DNA of 13,955 bases from Actinomycetota bacterium (GTDB lineage Bacteria > Actinomycetota > Actinomycetes > Nanopelagicales > Nanopelagicaceae): assembly GCA_009698045.1 (NCBI GenBank), contig WLRE01000025.1, forward strand, positions 1 through 13,955. The letters are read 5' to 3'. Under the pieces are notes generated by a model. It did no database searches, had not been told where the DNA came from, and saw only the letters and a list, made by a program, of their open reading frames with translations. The translations under genes were made by a program, and so were the position numbers. Positions 1 through 5,752 of this stretch are shown here, piece after piece. Numbering within the stretch: position 1 is the first letter of the stretch; the number at the start of each line of letters is the position of its first letter.

Positions 1-434
1 CCGACATAATCAGCACGGATGGGAAGTTCGCGGTGACCGCGGTCCACCAGAACTGCTAGTTGTACCGAGGCAGGACGTCCAATCTCTCCTAAAGCATCTA
101 GGGCAGCCCGAATAGTGCGACCGCTGAAGAGAACGTCATCAACTAAAACAACATCTCTACCTTCAATTCCCTCAGGCGGAATTAGAGTAGGTAAGAGCGG
201 ACGAGGCGGACGCAACCGCAAATCATCTCGGTGAAGAGTGATGTCTAGGGCGCCAACCGGAGTTGGGCCATCTATCTCAGCCAAAATTGATGCCAGGCGC
301 TGACCCAGAAATGCGCCGCGCGTAGGTATTCCTAAAATTGTGAGATTGGAGGTGCCGTGATTGTGCTCAATGATTTCATGAGCAATACGTTTAAGTGCTC
401 GGCCAATATCGCCGGAATCTAAGATGCGACTCAT
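1..434 (-). CDS. pyrR: PyrR, bifunctional pyr operon regulator / uracil phosphoribosyltransferase (3' end cut by window)
   Basis: PyrR senses UMP/UTP and binds a hairpin in pyr mRNA; most members also make UMP from uracil and PRPP in the cytoplasm. I translated this gene myself: it begins with ATG at 434 (MSRILDSGDIGRAL...) and is open for 144 codons to the window edge, against about 180 residues in the family, so the C-terminus is missing. The PRPP-binding loop is clear at residues 95-107 (VVLVDDVLFSGRT), and IPTRGAFLG at 36-44 is the upstream phosphoribosyltransferase loop. The start is fixed by a good Shine-Dalgarno, AAGGAG, at 439-444, four bases before ATG. It is divergent from bldD; in Actinobacteria pyrB and other pyr genes normally follow, outside this window. 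The PyrR-binding hairpin in its own leader suggests autorepression of translation. Confidence 0.95.
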   Translation of the reverse strand, partial: MSRILDSGDIGRALKRIAHEIIEHNHGTSNLTILGIPTRGAFLGQRLASILAEIDGPTPVGALDITLHRDDLRLRPPRPLLPTLIPPEGIEGRDVVLVDDVLFSGRTIRAALDALGEIGRPASVQLAVLVDRGHRELPIRADYV

Positions 435-446
435 CGCTCTCCTTCT

Positions 447-462
447 CCGCCTCACAGGACGG
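447..462 (-). promoter_or_regulatory. PyrR-binding RNA hairpin in the pyrR leader
   Basis: Read on the minus strand the leader contains CCGTCCTGTGAGGCGG. CCG pairs with CGG, one U is bulged, CC pairs with GG, and the loop is UGUGA. This meets the PyrR binding-loop pattern CCNGNGAGG at every fixed position, with the expected bulge on the 5' side of the upper stem. The hairpin ends two bases before the AAGGAG ribosome binding site of pyrR. Bound PyrR would therefore hinder initiation, as described for PyrR-dependent translational repression in Mycobacterium smegmatis. No terminator/antiterminator pair is visible, which also favours translational control over attenuation. The repression itself is inferred. 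Confidence 0.75.
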
Positions 463-497
463 TTATTAAAGGACTTGAAGTGTGTACTTCGGGGCAA

Positions 498-503
498 AGG
501 TTA
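498..503 (-). promoter_or_regulatory. Possible -10 box for pyrR
   Basis: On the minus strand TAACCT fits the actinobacterial TAnnnT -10 pattern. It would place the transcript start near 490, giving a leader of roughly 55 bases that contains the PyrR hairpin and a small GAAGT/ACTTC stem (477-490). No good -35 hexamer lies at the right distance, so this is a weak call. Confidence 0.3.
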
Positions 504-516
504 TCACCTGTGGATA
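502..516. promoter_or_regulatory. Imperfect palindrome in the divergent pyrR/bldD spacer, candidate operator
   Basis: The sequence TATCACCTGTGGATA is an imperfect palindrome: the outer four pairs (TATC/GATA) plus an inner C/G pair match. It overlaps the possible pyrR -10 and lies about 30 bases upstream of the bldD -10. BldD represses its own gene in Streptomyces, so an autoregulatory site is possible here. The fit to the published Streptomyces BldD box is only partial: the TnAC half is present, but the centre and the GT of the other half are not. The right half, TGTGGATAG, is also one base from a DnaA box. Confidence 0.25.
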
Positions 517-544
517 GAAATCTAAGCATTCTCTGGCTCGTGGC

Positions 545-550
545 TACCCT
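545..550 (+). promoter_or_regulatory. -10 box of a leaderless bldD promoter
   Basis: TACCCT matches TAnnnT and is followed by six bases (CGCCCC) and then the ATG of bldD at 557. Transcription starting about seven bases after the -10 box would begin at or next to the A of the ATG. This is the arrangement of leaderless actinobacterial mRNAs. No Shine-Dalgarno is present upstream of the ATG, which agrees. No convincing -35 is seen. Confidence 0.5.
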
Positions 551-556
551 CGCCCC

Positions 557-1051
557 ATGACACTACATATACAGCCAGAGATGAAGGAGATAGCCGCATC
601 TTTGCGGGCCATTCGCAAGCAGAAGGGTCTCACCCTCAAAGAGGTCGAGGAAAGTTCGGCTGGAAGATGGAAGGCGGTAGTCATCGGTTCGTACGAACGT
701 TGCGACCGTTCGCTATCGCTCAATAAGGCTATTGCGCTAGCTGGATTCTACGAAGTGCCTCTCGATCAACTCTTAGGTCTTACCAGCGCAATGAACACAG
801 TAGTCCCAGACCCGGGCCGGACGATTATTGATATGCGGGCTGTTGCCGGACTTGCGCATACCGATGATTTGATTCAAATTCTGAAAGCTTTTCTCACCGC
901 GATCATTGGCAAGAGGCGTGATTGGAATGGCGAAGTTCTCTCGCTGCGAGCAGGAGATCTCTCTCTATTGGGAATAATGCTAGGCAAGAGTGAGAGCAAT
1001 GTTCATCTCTGGTTAATCGATAACGGGCTGATATTAGGTCTAGCGAGGTAG
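557..1051 (+). CDS. bldD: BldD-family DNA-binding regulator with cyclic-di-GMP signature
   Basis: BldD is a small repressor that in Streptomyces dimerises around a tetrameric c-di-GMP to shut off development genes. The 164 residues (Streptomyces about 167) show both domains. An N-terminal helix-turn-helix domain covers about 10-75, with the family hallmarks LRAIRKQKGL (16-25), GRWKAVVIGSYER (36-48) and FYEVPLDQLLG (64-74). A C-terminal domain covers about 100-164. The ligand motif RxD-X8-RxxD is complete: R120-R-D122, eight residues, R131-A-G-D134. The gene sits beside pyrR and nusB as in Streptomyces. It is the only + strand gene here, convergent with nusB, with two bases between the stop codons. 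The start is supported by a leaderless promoter and by alignment to the family. Identity is near certain; its targets in a probably non-sporulating organism are unknown. Confidence 0.93.
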   Translation: MTLHIQPEMKEIAASLRAIRKQKGLTLKEVEESSAGRWKAVVIGSYERCDRSLSLNKAIALAGFYEVPLDQLLGLTSAMNTVVPDPGRTIIDMRAVAGLAHTDDLIQILKAFLTAIIGKRRDWNGEVLSLRAGDLSLLGIMLGKSESNVHLWLIDNGLILGLAR

Positions 1052-1053
1052 AG

Positions 1054-1461
1054 CTACAGCGCAAATGATGGCTTGAGCACGATAATTCTTCCGAGAACTC
1101 CATTGATATATGACGGAGATTTCTCGGTAGATAACTCAGTCGCCATCTCAACAGCCTGTGAAACCGCAACCGCATCATCAATCTCGGGACACCACAAAAT
1201 TTCATAGATTGAAATTCGCAAAATATTGCGATCTATCGCTGGCATTCGATCCATATCCCAATCCTGCGCGTAGGTAACAATTAACTCATCAATCTTTTCG
1301 CGATGATCAGAAACTCCTCGAATGAGCGCCTCGGAGTACTCCCCCTGAGAGAGATCTTGTGGCGGGCGCAGTTCAAGTAAGTCGGTTGCAGAACTAGAGC
1401 GCAAATCTGCCTCGAAGAGGATATCTAACGCTCGCTTGCGAGCCTTGCTACGTGCACTCAC
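1054..1461 (-). CDS. nusB: Transcription antitermination factor NusB
   Basis: NusB pairs with NusE (S10) on boxA RNA to form the antitermination complex used in rRNA transcription. At 135 residues the protein has the usual length of an all-helical NusB. The N-terminal ARKRALDILFEAD segment (7-19) and the central WDMDRMPAIDRNILRISIYE block (68-87) are the strongest family marks, and SPSYINGVLGRI lies near the C-terminus. It starts with GTG at 1461, directly abutting the TAA of efp (TAAGTG), with no Shine-Dalgarno visible, so translation probably depends on ribosomes finishing efp. The MSARSKARKRA start matches other actinobacterial NusB proteins. It is the last gene of the long minus-strand array, with its stop two bases from that of bldD. 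Confidence 0.96.
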   Translation of the reverse strand: MSARSKARKRALDILFEADLRSSSATDLLELRPPQDLSQGEYSEALIRGVSDHREKIDELIVTYAQDWDMDRMPAIDRNILRISIYEILWCPEIDDAVAVSQAVEMATELSTEKSPSYINGVLGRIIVLKPSFAL

Positions 1462-2022
1462 TTAGTTAGCGCGACCGAGGTAATCCCCAGTCCGAGTATC
1501 GACAAGAATCTTCTCATCTTGCTTAATAAAGAGAGGTACTTGAATCTGAATTCCGGTCTCAAGCGTGGCTGGCTTAGTTCCACCTGATGAACGATCGCCC
1601 TGGAGTCCTGGCTCGGTGTATGTAATAGTCAACTCAACTGAAGCCGGAAGTTCGATGTACAAAGGATTTCCTTCGTGGACCGCAACGTTAGCTGAGCAAT
1701 TCTCCAACATATAGTTGGCGGAATCTCCAACGACATCTTCTGAGATAGACATTTGATCGAAGGTTTTATCATCCATGAAAATGAATGAGTCGCCATCTTT
1801 GTACAGAAATTGCATATCTCGCTTTTCGAGCATTGCGACATCGACTTTTACGCCAGCATTGAATGTGCGATCGATAACTTTTCCGGAGATTACATTCTTC
1901 AACTTAGTACGTACGAATGCGGGGCCTTTACCAGGTTTGACATGTTGGAATTCCACAACGTTCCACAATTGACCTTCAATATCTAAAGTCATGCCATTCT
2001 TGAGATCATTTGTAGTTGCCAT
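1462..2022 (-). CDS. efp: Translation elongation factor P
   Basis: EF-P binds between the ribosomal P and E sites and rescues ribosomes stalled on consecutive prolines. The 186-residue length and the three beta domains are standard: KOW-like to about 62, then two OB-like domains at about 66-125 and 128-184. The tip loop reads KPGKGPAF (29-36), with the functional lysine at K32. The proline on each side (PGKGP) is the actinobacterial type, reported to work without a modified lysine; no epmA/epmB or ymfI-like modification gene lies nearby. The C-terminus has TKPATLETGIQIQVPLFIKQDEKILVDTRTG. It is separated from aroQ by 70 bases that hold a possible promoter, and it abuts nusB. Confidence 0.97.
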   Translation of the reverse strand: MATTNDLKNGMTLDIEGQLWNVVEFQHVKPGKGPAFVRTKLKNVISGKVIDRTFNAGVKVDVAMLEKRDMQFLYKDGDSFIFMDDKTFDQMSISEDVVGDSANYMLENCSANVAVHEGNPLYIELPASVELTITYTEPGLQGDRSSGGTKPATLETGIQIQVPLFIKQDEKILVDTRTGDYLGRAN

Positions 2023-2077
2023 GGTTCATCCAATTCTTTTCTGGGCTATGTCGTTATTGTCGTAAAGCGATGTTCTA

Positions 2078-2105
2078 AGGATACCTGAGGAGTTACTTAT
2101 CTAAA
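2078..2105 (-). promoter_or_regulatory. Possible promoter of efp-nusB
   Basis: On the minus strand TTTAGA (2100-2105, four of six to TTGACA) is followed after 16 bases by TATCCT (2078-2083, TAnnnT). The -35 overlaps the end of aroQ. Transcription would start near 2071, giving a leader of about 48 bases before efp. The 70-base gap is the largest in the minus-strand array, which fits a separate promoter. The rest of the gap shows no clear structure. Confidence 0.4.
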
Positions 2106-2533
2106 ATTCCTCGCAGTGCTTTGAGGGCTAAGGCGTAGGAGGATGGACCAAAACCTGCGATAGTCCCAGATGCAATGCCTGAAATTACCGAGGTATGCCT
2201 AAACTCCTCACGCGCAAGCGGATTAGAAAGGTGGACTTCAATGAGAGGAGCTTTCAGCATTTCTGCAGCATCTCGTATTGCATATGAGTAATGCGTAAAG
2301 GCGGCGGGGTTGATGATAACTGGGAGCTTCGCATCAGCCGCCTCATGTAACCAAGAAATAATTTGAGATTCATCATCGCTCTGGCGGACGTCAGCCACAA
2401 ACCCATTTTCGATTGCAGATGAGGAAATGAACTCCACTAACTGTACAAAATTCAGATTTCCATAGAGAGCTGAATCTCGAATATCTAATCGACCAAGATT
2501 AGGCCCATTAAGTACGAGTACGGTCTGGCTCAT
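2093..2533 (-). CDS. aroQ: Type II 3-dehydroquinate dehydratase
   Basis: The enzyme removes water from 3-dehydroquinate, step three of the shikimate pathway, as a dodecamer. At 146 residues it has the family length. The numbering matches the Mycobacterium tuberculosis enzyme: N12, R19, Y24, N75, H81, D88, E99, H101, S103 and R112 are all present. Catalytic pieces are Y24 and R19 on the lid and H101 in IEVHLSN. Two segments are unusual. The lid reads LNGPNLGRLDIR instead of LNGPNLNLLGxR, and the normal QSNHEG is QSDDES. The gene overlaps aroB by four bases (ATGA), so it is translationally coupled to it. It is the last gene of the aro block. Confidence 0.95.
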   Translation of the reverse strand: MSQTVLVLNGPNLGRLDIRDSALYGNLNFVQLVEFISSSAIENGFVADVRQSDDESQIISWLHEAADAKLPVIINPAAFTHYSYAIRDAAEMLKAPLIEVHLSNPLAREEFRHTSVISGIASGTIAGFGPSSYALALKALRGILDK

Positions 2534-3582
2534 ACCGATATTCTCTCATAAGCAGTCGCTAACTCCCCTAGAGAAACACTTTCCATCCAAGCCGGATGTC
2601 CGCGATCGGTAAGGCCAATAAATCGCAATCCGCCATCACGAGATTTCTTATCACCGGACATGAGTGCGTAAATTTCTTCCCACGCTCCAGCAGAGTAGGT
2701 TGTAGGTAGACCAAACTTTGTAAGCAGTCGTCGATGTTCCTCTACGACTGATGTCGAGAGGCCCAGAACTATCTCGCTTAACTGCGCCGCAAAGATCAGG
2801 CCAATTGAAACGGCCTCACCATGGCGTAGCTGATATGACTCTCGTTTCTCAACAGCGTGGCCAAGTGTGTGACCATAATTAAGAATTTCTCTAAGTTTGC
2901 TCTCCCGGAAATCTTGGGAGACAACCTTTGCCTTGACTTGAACCGAACGAATAATCAACTCTGACGCGATTGCTCTTGCATCTGCGAGATCTGCGCATCC
3001 TTCTAGCAACCTTAGAATTTCGATATCGGAGATAAACCCGGTCTTTATTATCTCTGCCAATCCCGCCGAAAAATCTCTATCAGAGAGCGTATGCAGAAGC
3101 GTCGGATCGATAATGACGGATGATGGAGAATGAAAAGCGCCAATTAAATTCTTTCCTGCTGGAGAATTGATTCCAGTCTTACCCCCAACCGAAGCATCGA
3201 CCATGCCGGCCAGGGTGGTTGGTATTGCATGCCAATTTACTCCGCGCAACCAGGTTGCTGCTGCAAAACCAGCGCTATCTGTTGTTGCTCCACCGCCGAT
3301 TCCCCATATTGCATCCGTGCGTTTAATCCCTGAATCACTGGCGTAGTTCCACATTTCCTGGAGCGCAGTAAAACTCTTGGCTGCCTCACCGTCGGGCAGA
3401 TAAAGAATGCGATCAGAGGAATCGATAAGTTCTTCCAATTGCAACACCTGCTTTAGCGATTCAGGAGCAAAAATTAAGTTCCGGGCGTAGAGCTTCTTGG
3501 TGCGCACAAATTCACTTCTCCAAGAGTCGACGATAGAGACGAGATACTCTCGCTCCGCCACTACCCGCACTTCTTGATTCAT
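2530..3582 (-). CDS. aroB: 3-dehydroquinate synthase
   Basis: AroB converts DAHP to 3-dehydroquinate, step two of the shikimate pathway, using NAD+ and a divalent metal. The 350 residues are typical. The NAD-binding glycines are at 96-98 (GIGGGATTD, with D102). The substrate segment PTTLAGMVDASVGGKTGIN is at 121-139. Metal ligands fit E177 (AGLAEIIK), H238 (NYGHTLGH) and H254 (LRHGEAV), with the usual 16-residue spacing between the histidines. Start and stop both lie in ATGA overlaps, with aroK upstream and aroB-aroQ downstream. The glycine motif usually ends VxxDLAGF and here reads ATTDSAGF, a mild change. Identity is secure. Confidence 0.97.
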   Translation of the reverse strand: MNQEVRVVAEREYLVSIVDSWRSEFVRTKKLYARNLIFAPESLKQVLQLEELIDSSDRILYLPDGEAAKSFTALQEMWNYASDSGIKRTDAIWGIGGGATTDSAGFAAATWLRGVNWHAIPTTLAGMVDASVGGKTGINSPAGKNLIGAFHSPSSVIIDPTLLHTLSDRDFSAGLAEIIKTGFISDIEILRLLEGCADLADARAIASELIIRSVQVKAKVVSQDFRESKLREILNYGHTLGHAVEKRESYQLRHGEAVSIGLIFAAQLSEIVLGLSTSVVEEHRRLLTKFGLPTTYSAGAWEEIYALMSGDKKSRDGGLRFIGLTDRGHPAWMESVSLGELATAYERISV

Positions 3583-4094
3583 GTGGCATCCACCTCTATA
3601 AGTTGTGCGATCTCTTCTGCAACAGCAGTTGGTTTCTTACTATCCGTCGTGACGGTAAAAGTCGCAAGACGGCGATAGATTGGCTCTCTTACTTGCATAA
3701 GTGATAGCCACTGTTGGCGAGGATTGATCATGAGTAGCGGCCGGTCCTTATTAAATCCAACTCGGGGCGCGGCCTGAGCAATCGATACTTCCAGGTAAAT
3801 CACCGGCGAAGAAGTTTCGATAAGTGCTTGCTGCACTTTGGAATCGAGAATACTGCCGCCACCCAGCGATAGCACACCTTTGCAATTCGTAATAGAAGAG
3901 AGGACAACGGTCGACTCCATCCCACGAAAGGTAGGTTCGCCATCTTCGATAAAAATCTCGGAAATCTTTTTGCCTGCTTGCTTCTCGACTAATACATCGG
4001 TATCAACCACTTCGCACTCCAAAGCGCGCCCAAGAGCTTTAGCAACAGTGGATTTACCCGATCCGGGCGGTCCGATGAGAATTGCGCGAGGCAC
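3579..4094 (-). CDS. aroK: Shikimate kinase
   Basis: Shikimate kinase phosphorylates shikimate with ATP, step five of the pathway. The 171 residues carry a Walker A loop GPPGSGKST at 8-16, the shikimate-binding aspartate in DTD (D31, D33), R57 in GEPTFR, the GGG of the LSLGGGS segment (78-80) and the lid arginine R118 in KDRPLL. The start is GTG at 4094, sharing its G with the TAG stop of aroC (TAGTG), a one-base overlap that implies coupling. The stop overlaps the aroB start as ATGA. No fusion to aroB is present, unlike some bacteria. Confidence 0.96.
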   Translation of the reverse strand: MPRAILIGPPGSGKSTVAKALGRALECEVVDTDVLVEKQAGKKISEIFIEDGEPTFRGMESTVVLSSITNCKGVLSLGGGSILDSKVQQALIETSSPVIYLEVSIAQAAPRVGFNKDRPLLMINPRQQWLSLMQVREPIYRRLATFTVTTDSKKPTAVAEEIAQLIEVDAT

Positions 4095-5278
4095 TATTTG
4101 ATCGCCATTGCATCGAGATATGTGCGGTAATTGCGAGCAACTTGAGCGACGCTATCCCCACCAAATTTCTCGAGAACAGCATCTGCTAGAACTAAGGCGA
4201 CCATTGCTTCTGCCACAATTCCGGCAGCAGGTACTGCGCAAACATCAGATCGCTGATTGATTGCCTTTGCTGGCTCACCTGATCTAACATCGATTGTGTC
4301 TAAAGCTTTGGGAACAGTAGAGATCGGTTTCATTGCTGCTCGGACGCGAAGAATTTCACCGTTGGACATTCCTCCTTCCGTGCCACCAGCTCTATCTGTG
4401 CGACGAACAATCTCACCGGCGTCGTTCTTCTCGATCTCATCATGCGCAACAGAGCCTCGGCGTCTGGCAGATTGGAACCCATCGCCAATTTCAACGCCCT
4501 TTATAGCTTGAATTCCCATCACGGCTGCCGCGAGTTTTGCATCTAATCGACGATCCCAATGTGCGTGCGATCCCAGTCCGACGGGAAGATTGAAGGCGAG
4601 AACTTCAATTACGCCACCCAATGTATCTCCGGCAGAATGTGCCGATTCAATTTCAGCAATCATCTTCTCAGCGCTATTTGGGTCTGCGCATCGAACCGGA
4701 TTTGCATCCACGCGCTCTCTCTCGTTGGCTTGAGGAAGCACTGCGTCCTCTGGAACAGATGCACTTCCGATAGAGAGTACGTGACTAATAATTTCAATGC
4801 CGACGCTCTGATGTAAAAATGCGCGCGCTACTGCGCCAAGCGCTACCCGAGCAGCTGTCTCTCTCGCACTTGCGCGCTCTAAAATTGGACGAGCATCATC
4901 AAAGTCGTATTTCTGCATTCCTACTAAATCGGCATGACCAGGTCGAGGGCGTGTAAGAGGAGCATTGCGTGCCAGTGACTCAAGCTCTGCGCTATCTACT
5001 GGATCTGCTGACATAACTTGCGACCATTTTGGCCATTCAGAGTTCGCAATTTGAATTGAAATTGGACCTCCCTGTGACTGGCCATGTCGCACGCCACCAA
5101 GAATTGTTACTGCATCAGCTTCGAAATTTTGCCGAGCACCCCTACCAAAGCCCAAGCGACGGCGCTTGAGATCAGCATCAATCATCTCAGTGGTGATCTG
5201 AATATGAGCTGGCATTCCTTCAAGAATTGCCGAGAGCGCTGGTCCATGGGACTCACCTGCTGTTAACCAACGAATCAT
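4094..5278 (-). CDS. aroC: Chorismate synthase
   Basis: AroC removes phosphate from EPSP to give chorismate, the last shikimate step, using reduced FMN. I start it at ATG 5278 (MIRWLTAGESHG), giving 394 residues, the usual length. The same frame is open 34 codons further upstream, but that extension lacks any family similarity and overlaps the preceding peptidase gene. Motifs seen are GESHG with the general-acid histidine H11, RPGHAD with H115, RASARETA at 135-142, KPISTVPKAL and RSDVCAVPAAGIVAEAM near the C-terminus. A weak AGG precedes the ATG by four bases. The upstream gap of 41 bases holds a small hairpin. Confidence 0.97.
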   Translation of the reverse strand: MIRWLTAGESHGPALSAILEGMPAHIQITTEMIDADLKRRRLGFGRGARQNFEADAVTILGGVRHGQSQGGPISIQIANSEWPKWSQVMSADPVDSAELESLARNAPLTRPRPGHADLVGMQKYDFDDARPILERASARETAARVALGAVARAFLHQSVGIEIISHVLSIGSASVPEDAVLPQANERERVDANPVRCADPNSAEKMIAEIESAHSAGDTLGGVIEVLAFNLPVGLGSHAHWDRRLDAKLAAAVMGIQAIKGVEIGDGFQSARRRGSVAHDEIEKNDAGEIVRRTDRAGGTEGGMSNGEILRVRAAMKPISTVPKALDTIDVRSGEPAKAINQRSDVCAVPAAGIVAEAMVALVLADAVLEKFGGDSVAQVARNYRTYLDAMAIK

Positions 5279-5286
5279 GTGCCTAT

Positions 5287-5302
5287 TCTGGCAGATACCA
5301 GA
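5287..5302 (-). repeat. Small inverted repeat just upstream of aroC
   Basis: On the minus strand TCTGG, six bases, CCAGA form a five-base-pair stem that ends eight bases before the aroC ATG. It could be an operator or an mRNA hairpin near the ribosome site. It has no T-tract and is not a terminator. The downstream part also reads CAGAAT-N6-ATG, which resembles a poor leaderless -10, so a weak promoter for aroC is possible but unproven. Confidence 0.25.
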
Positions 5303-5319
5303 GGGAACTCGCTTCACAT

Positions 5320-5706
5320 TTACAGAGAAGTGAGAAAGCCGAGCCACAGATATGGCGCAAAGGGAAGTGATTTGGGCCAAGTCCGTCTAATTAGGGCTAT
5401 CACACAGAGAGCAAGTGCCGCACTGCTAAATGAGAAGAGAAGAGCTGAAATTAACTCTGCACAAGTTGTGCAATGTAAAGCAAGGACCATTGATAGTTTG
5501 ATGTCGCCGTAACCCAAACCTGCTCGAGAAAGGTAGCGAAGTATCGATAAAACGAAAGTAGCGAGGAGCAAATATCGAAAGCCGAAATTATCAAAGATTA
5601 AGAATGTAGTTGCAAATACTAGGACCGAAAGATTTGGAATTCTACGGGTGTGGAGATCGGTGATTGAACTCCACACACCAAGGAGAAGATAGAGTGTTAA
5701 TTCCAT
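5320..5706 (-). CDS. Minimal A24-family prepilin peptidase
   Basis: This 128-residue membrane protein is the catalytic half of a type IV prepilin / TadV-like leader peptidase. Both aspartates are present: D17 in SITDLHTRRIPN and D68 in the GxGD motif GLGYGDIKLS. The C-terminal PFAPYLWLG is also a family mark. There are about four hydrophobic spans. The N-terminal zinc/methyltransferase domain of PilD is absent, so it is the short form. The ATG at 5706 has GGAG only two bases upstream, a poor spacing. It sits between aroE (46-base gap) and aroC (41-base gap), a position I recall for A24 genes in other Actinobacteria. No pilin or Tad gene is in the window, so its substrate is unknown. Confidence 0.85.
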   Translation of the reverse strand: MELTLYLLLGVWSSITDLHTRRIPNLSVLVFATTFLIFDNFGFRYLLLATFVLSILRYLSRAGLGYGDIKLSMVLALHCTTCAELISALLFSFSSAALALCVIALIRRTWPKSLPFAPYLWLGFLTSL

Positions 5707-5752
5707 GACTCCATCGTGTCAAAGGGTTGATCGCAGAAATAGTGCTTGTGGA

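Noticed and set aside
435..556. Near DnaA boxes as a replication origin
   Set aside because: Only one box with a single mismatch and a poor second half; no AT-rich unwinding region and no dnaA/dnaN neighbours.
1043..1062. Palindrome GCG-AG-GTAG-AG-CTAC-AG-CGC across the convergent stop codons of bldD and nusB, as a shared terminator
   Set aside because: Only a four-base-pair core plus a three-base-pair outer stem with an AG/AG internal loop, and no T-tract on either strand. The symmetry partly follows from two facing TAG stops.
903..1205. Minus-strand frame of 100 codons overlapping bldD and nusB
   Set aside because: It is out of frame with nusB, overlaps two certain genes, and its composition is not protein-like.
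5279..5380. Upstream extension of aroC (34 extra codons)
   Set aside because: It overlaps the end of the A24 peptidase gene, has no family similarity, and MIRWLTAGESHG is the normal chorismate synthase start.
5717..5722. TTGACA on the minus strand just before the A24 peptidase gene, as a -35
   Set aside because: At 17 bases downstream only TAACAC is found, inside the coding region, a poor -10. Most likely chance.
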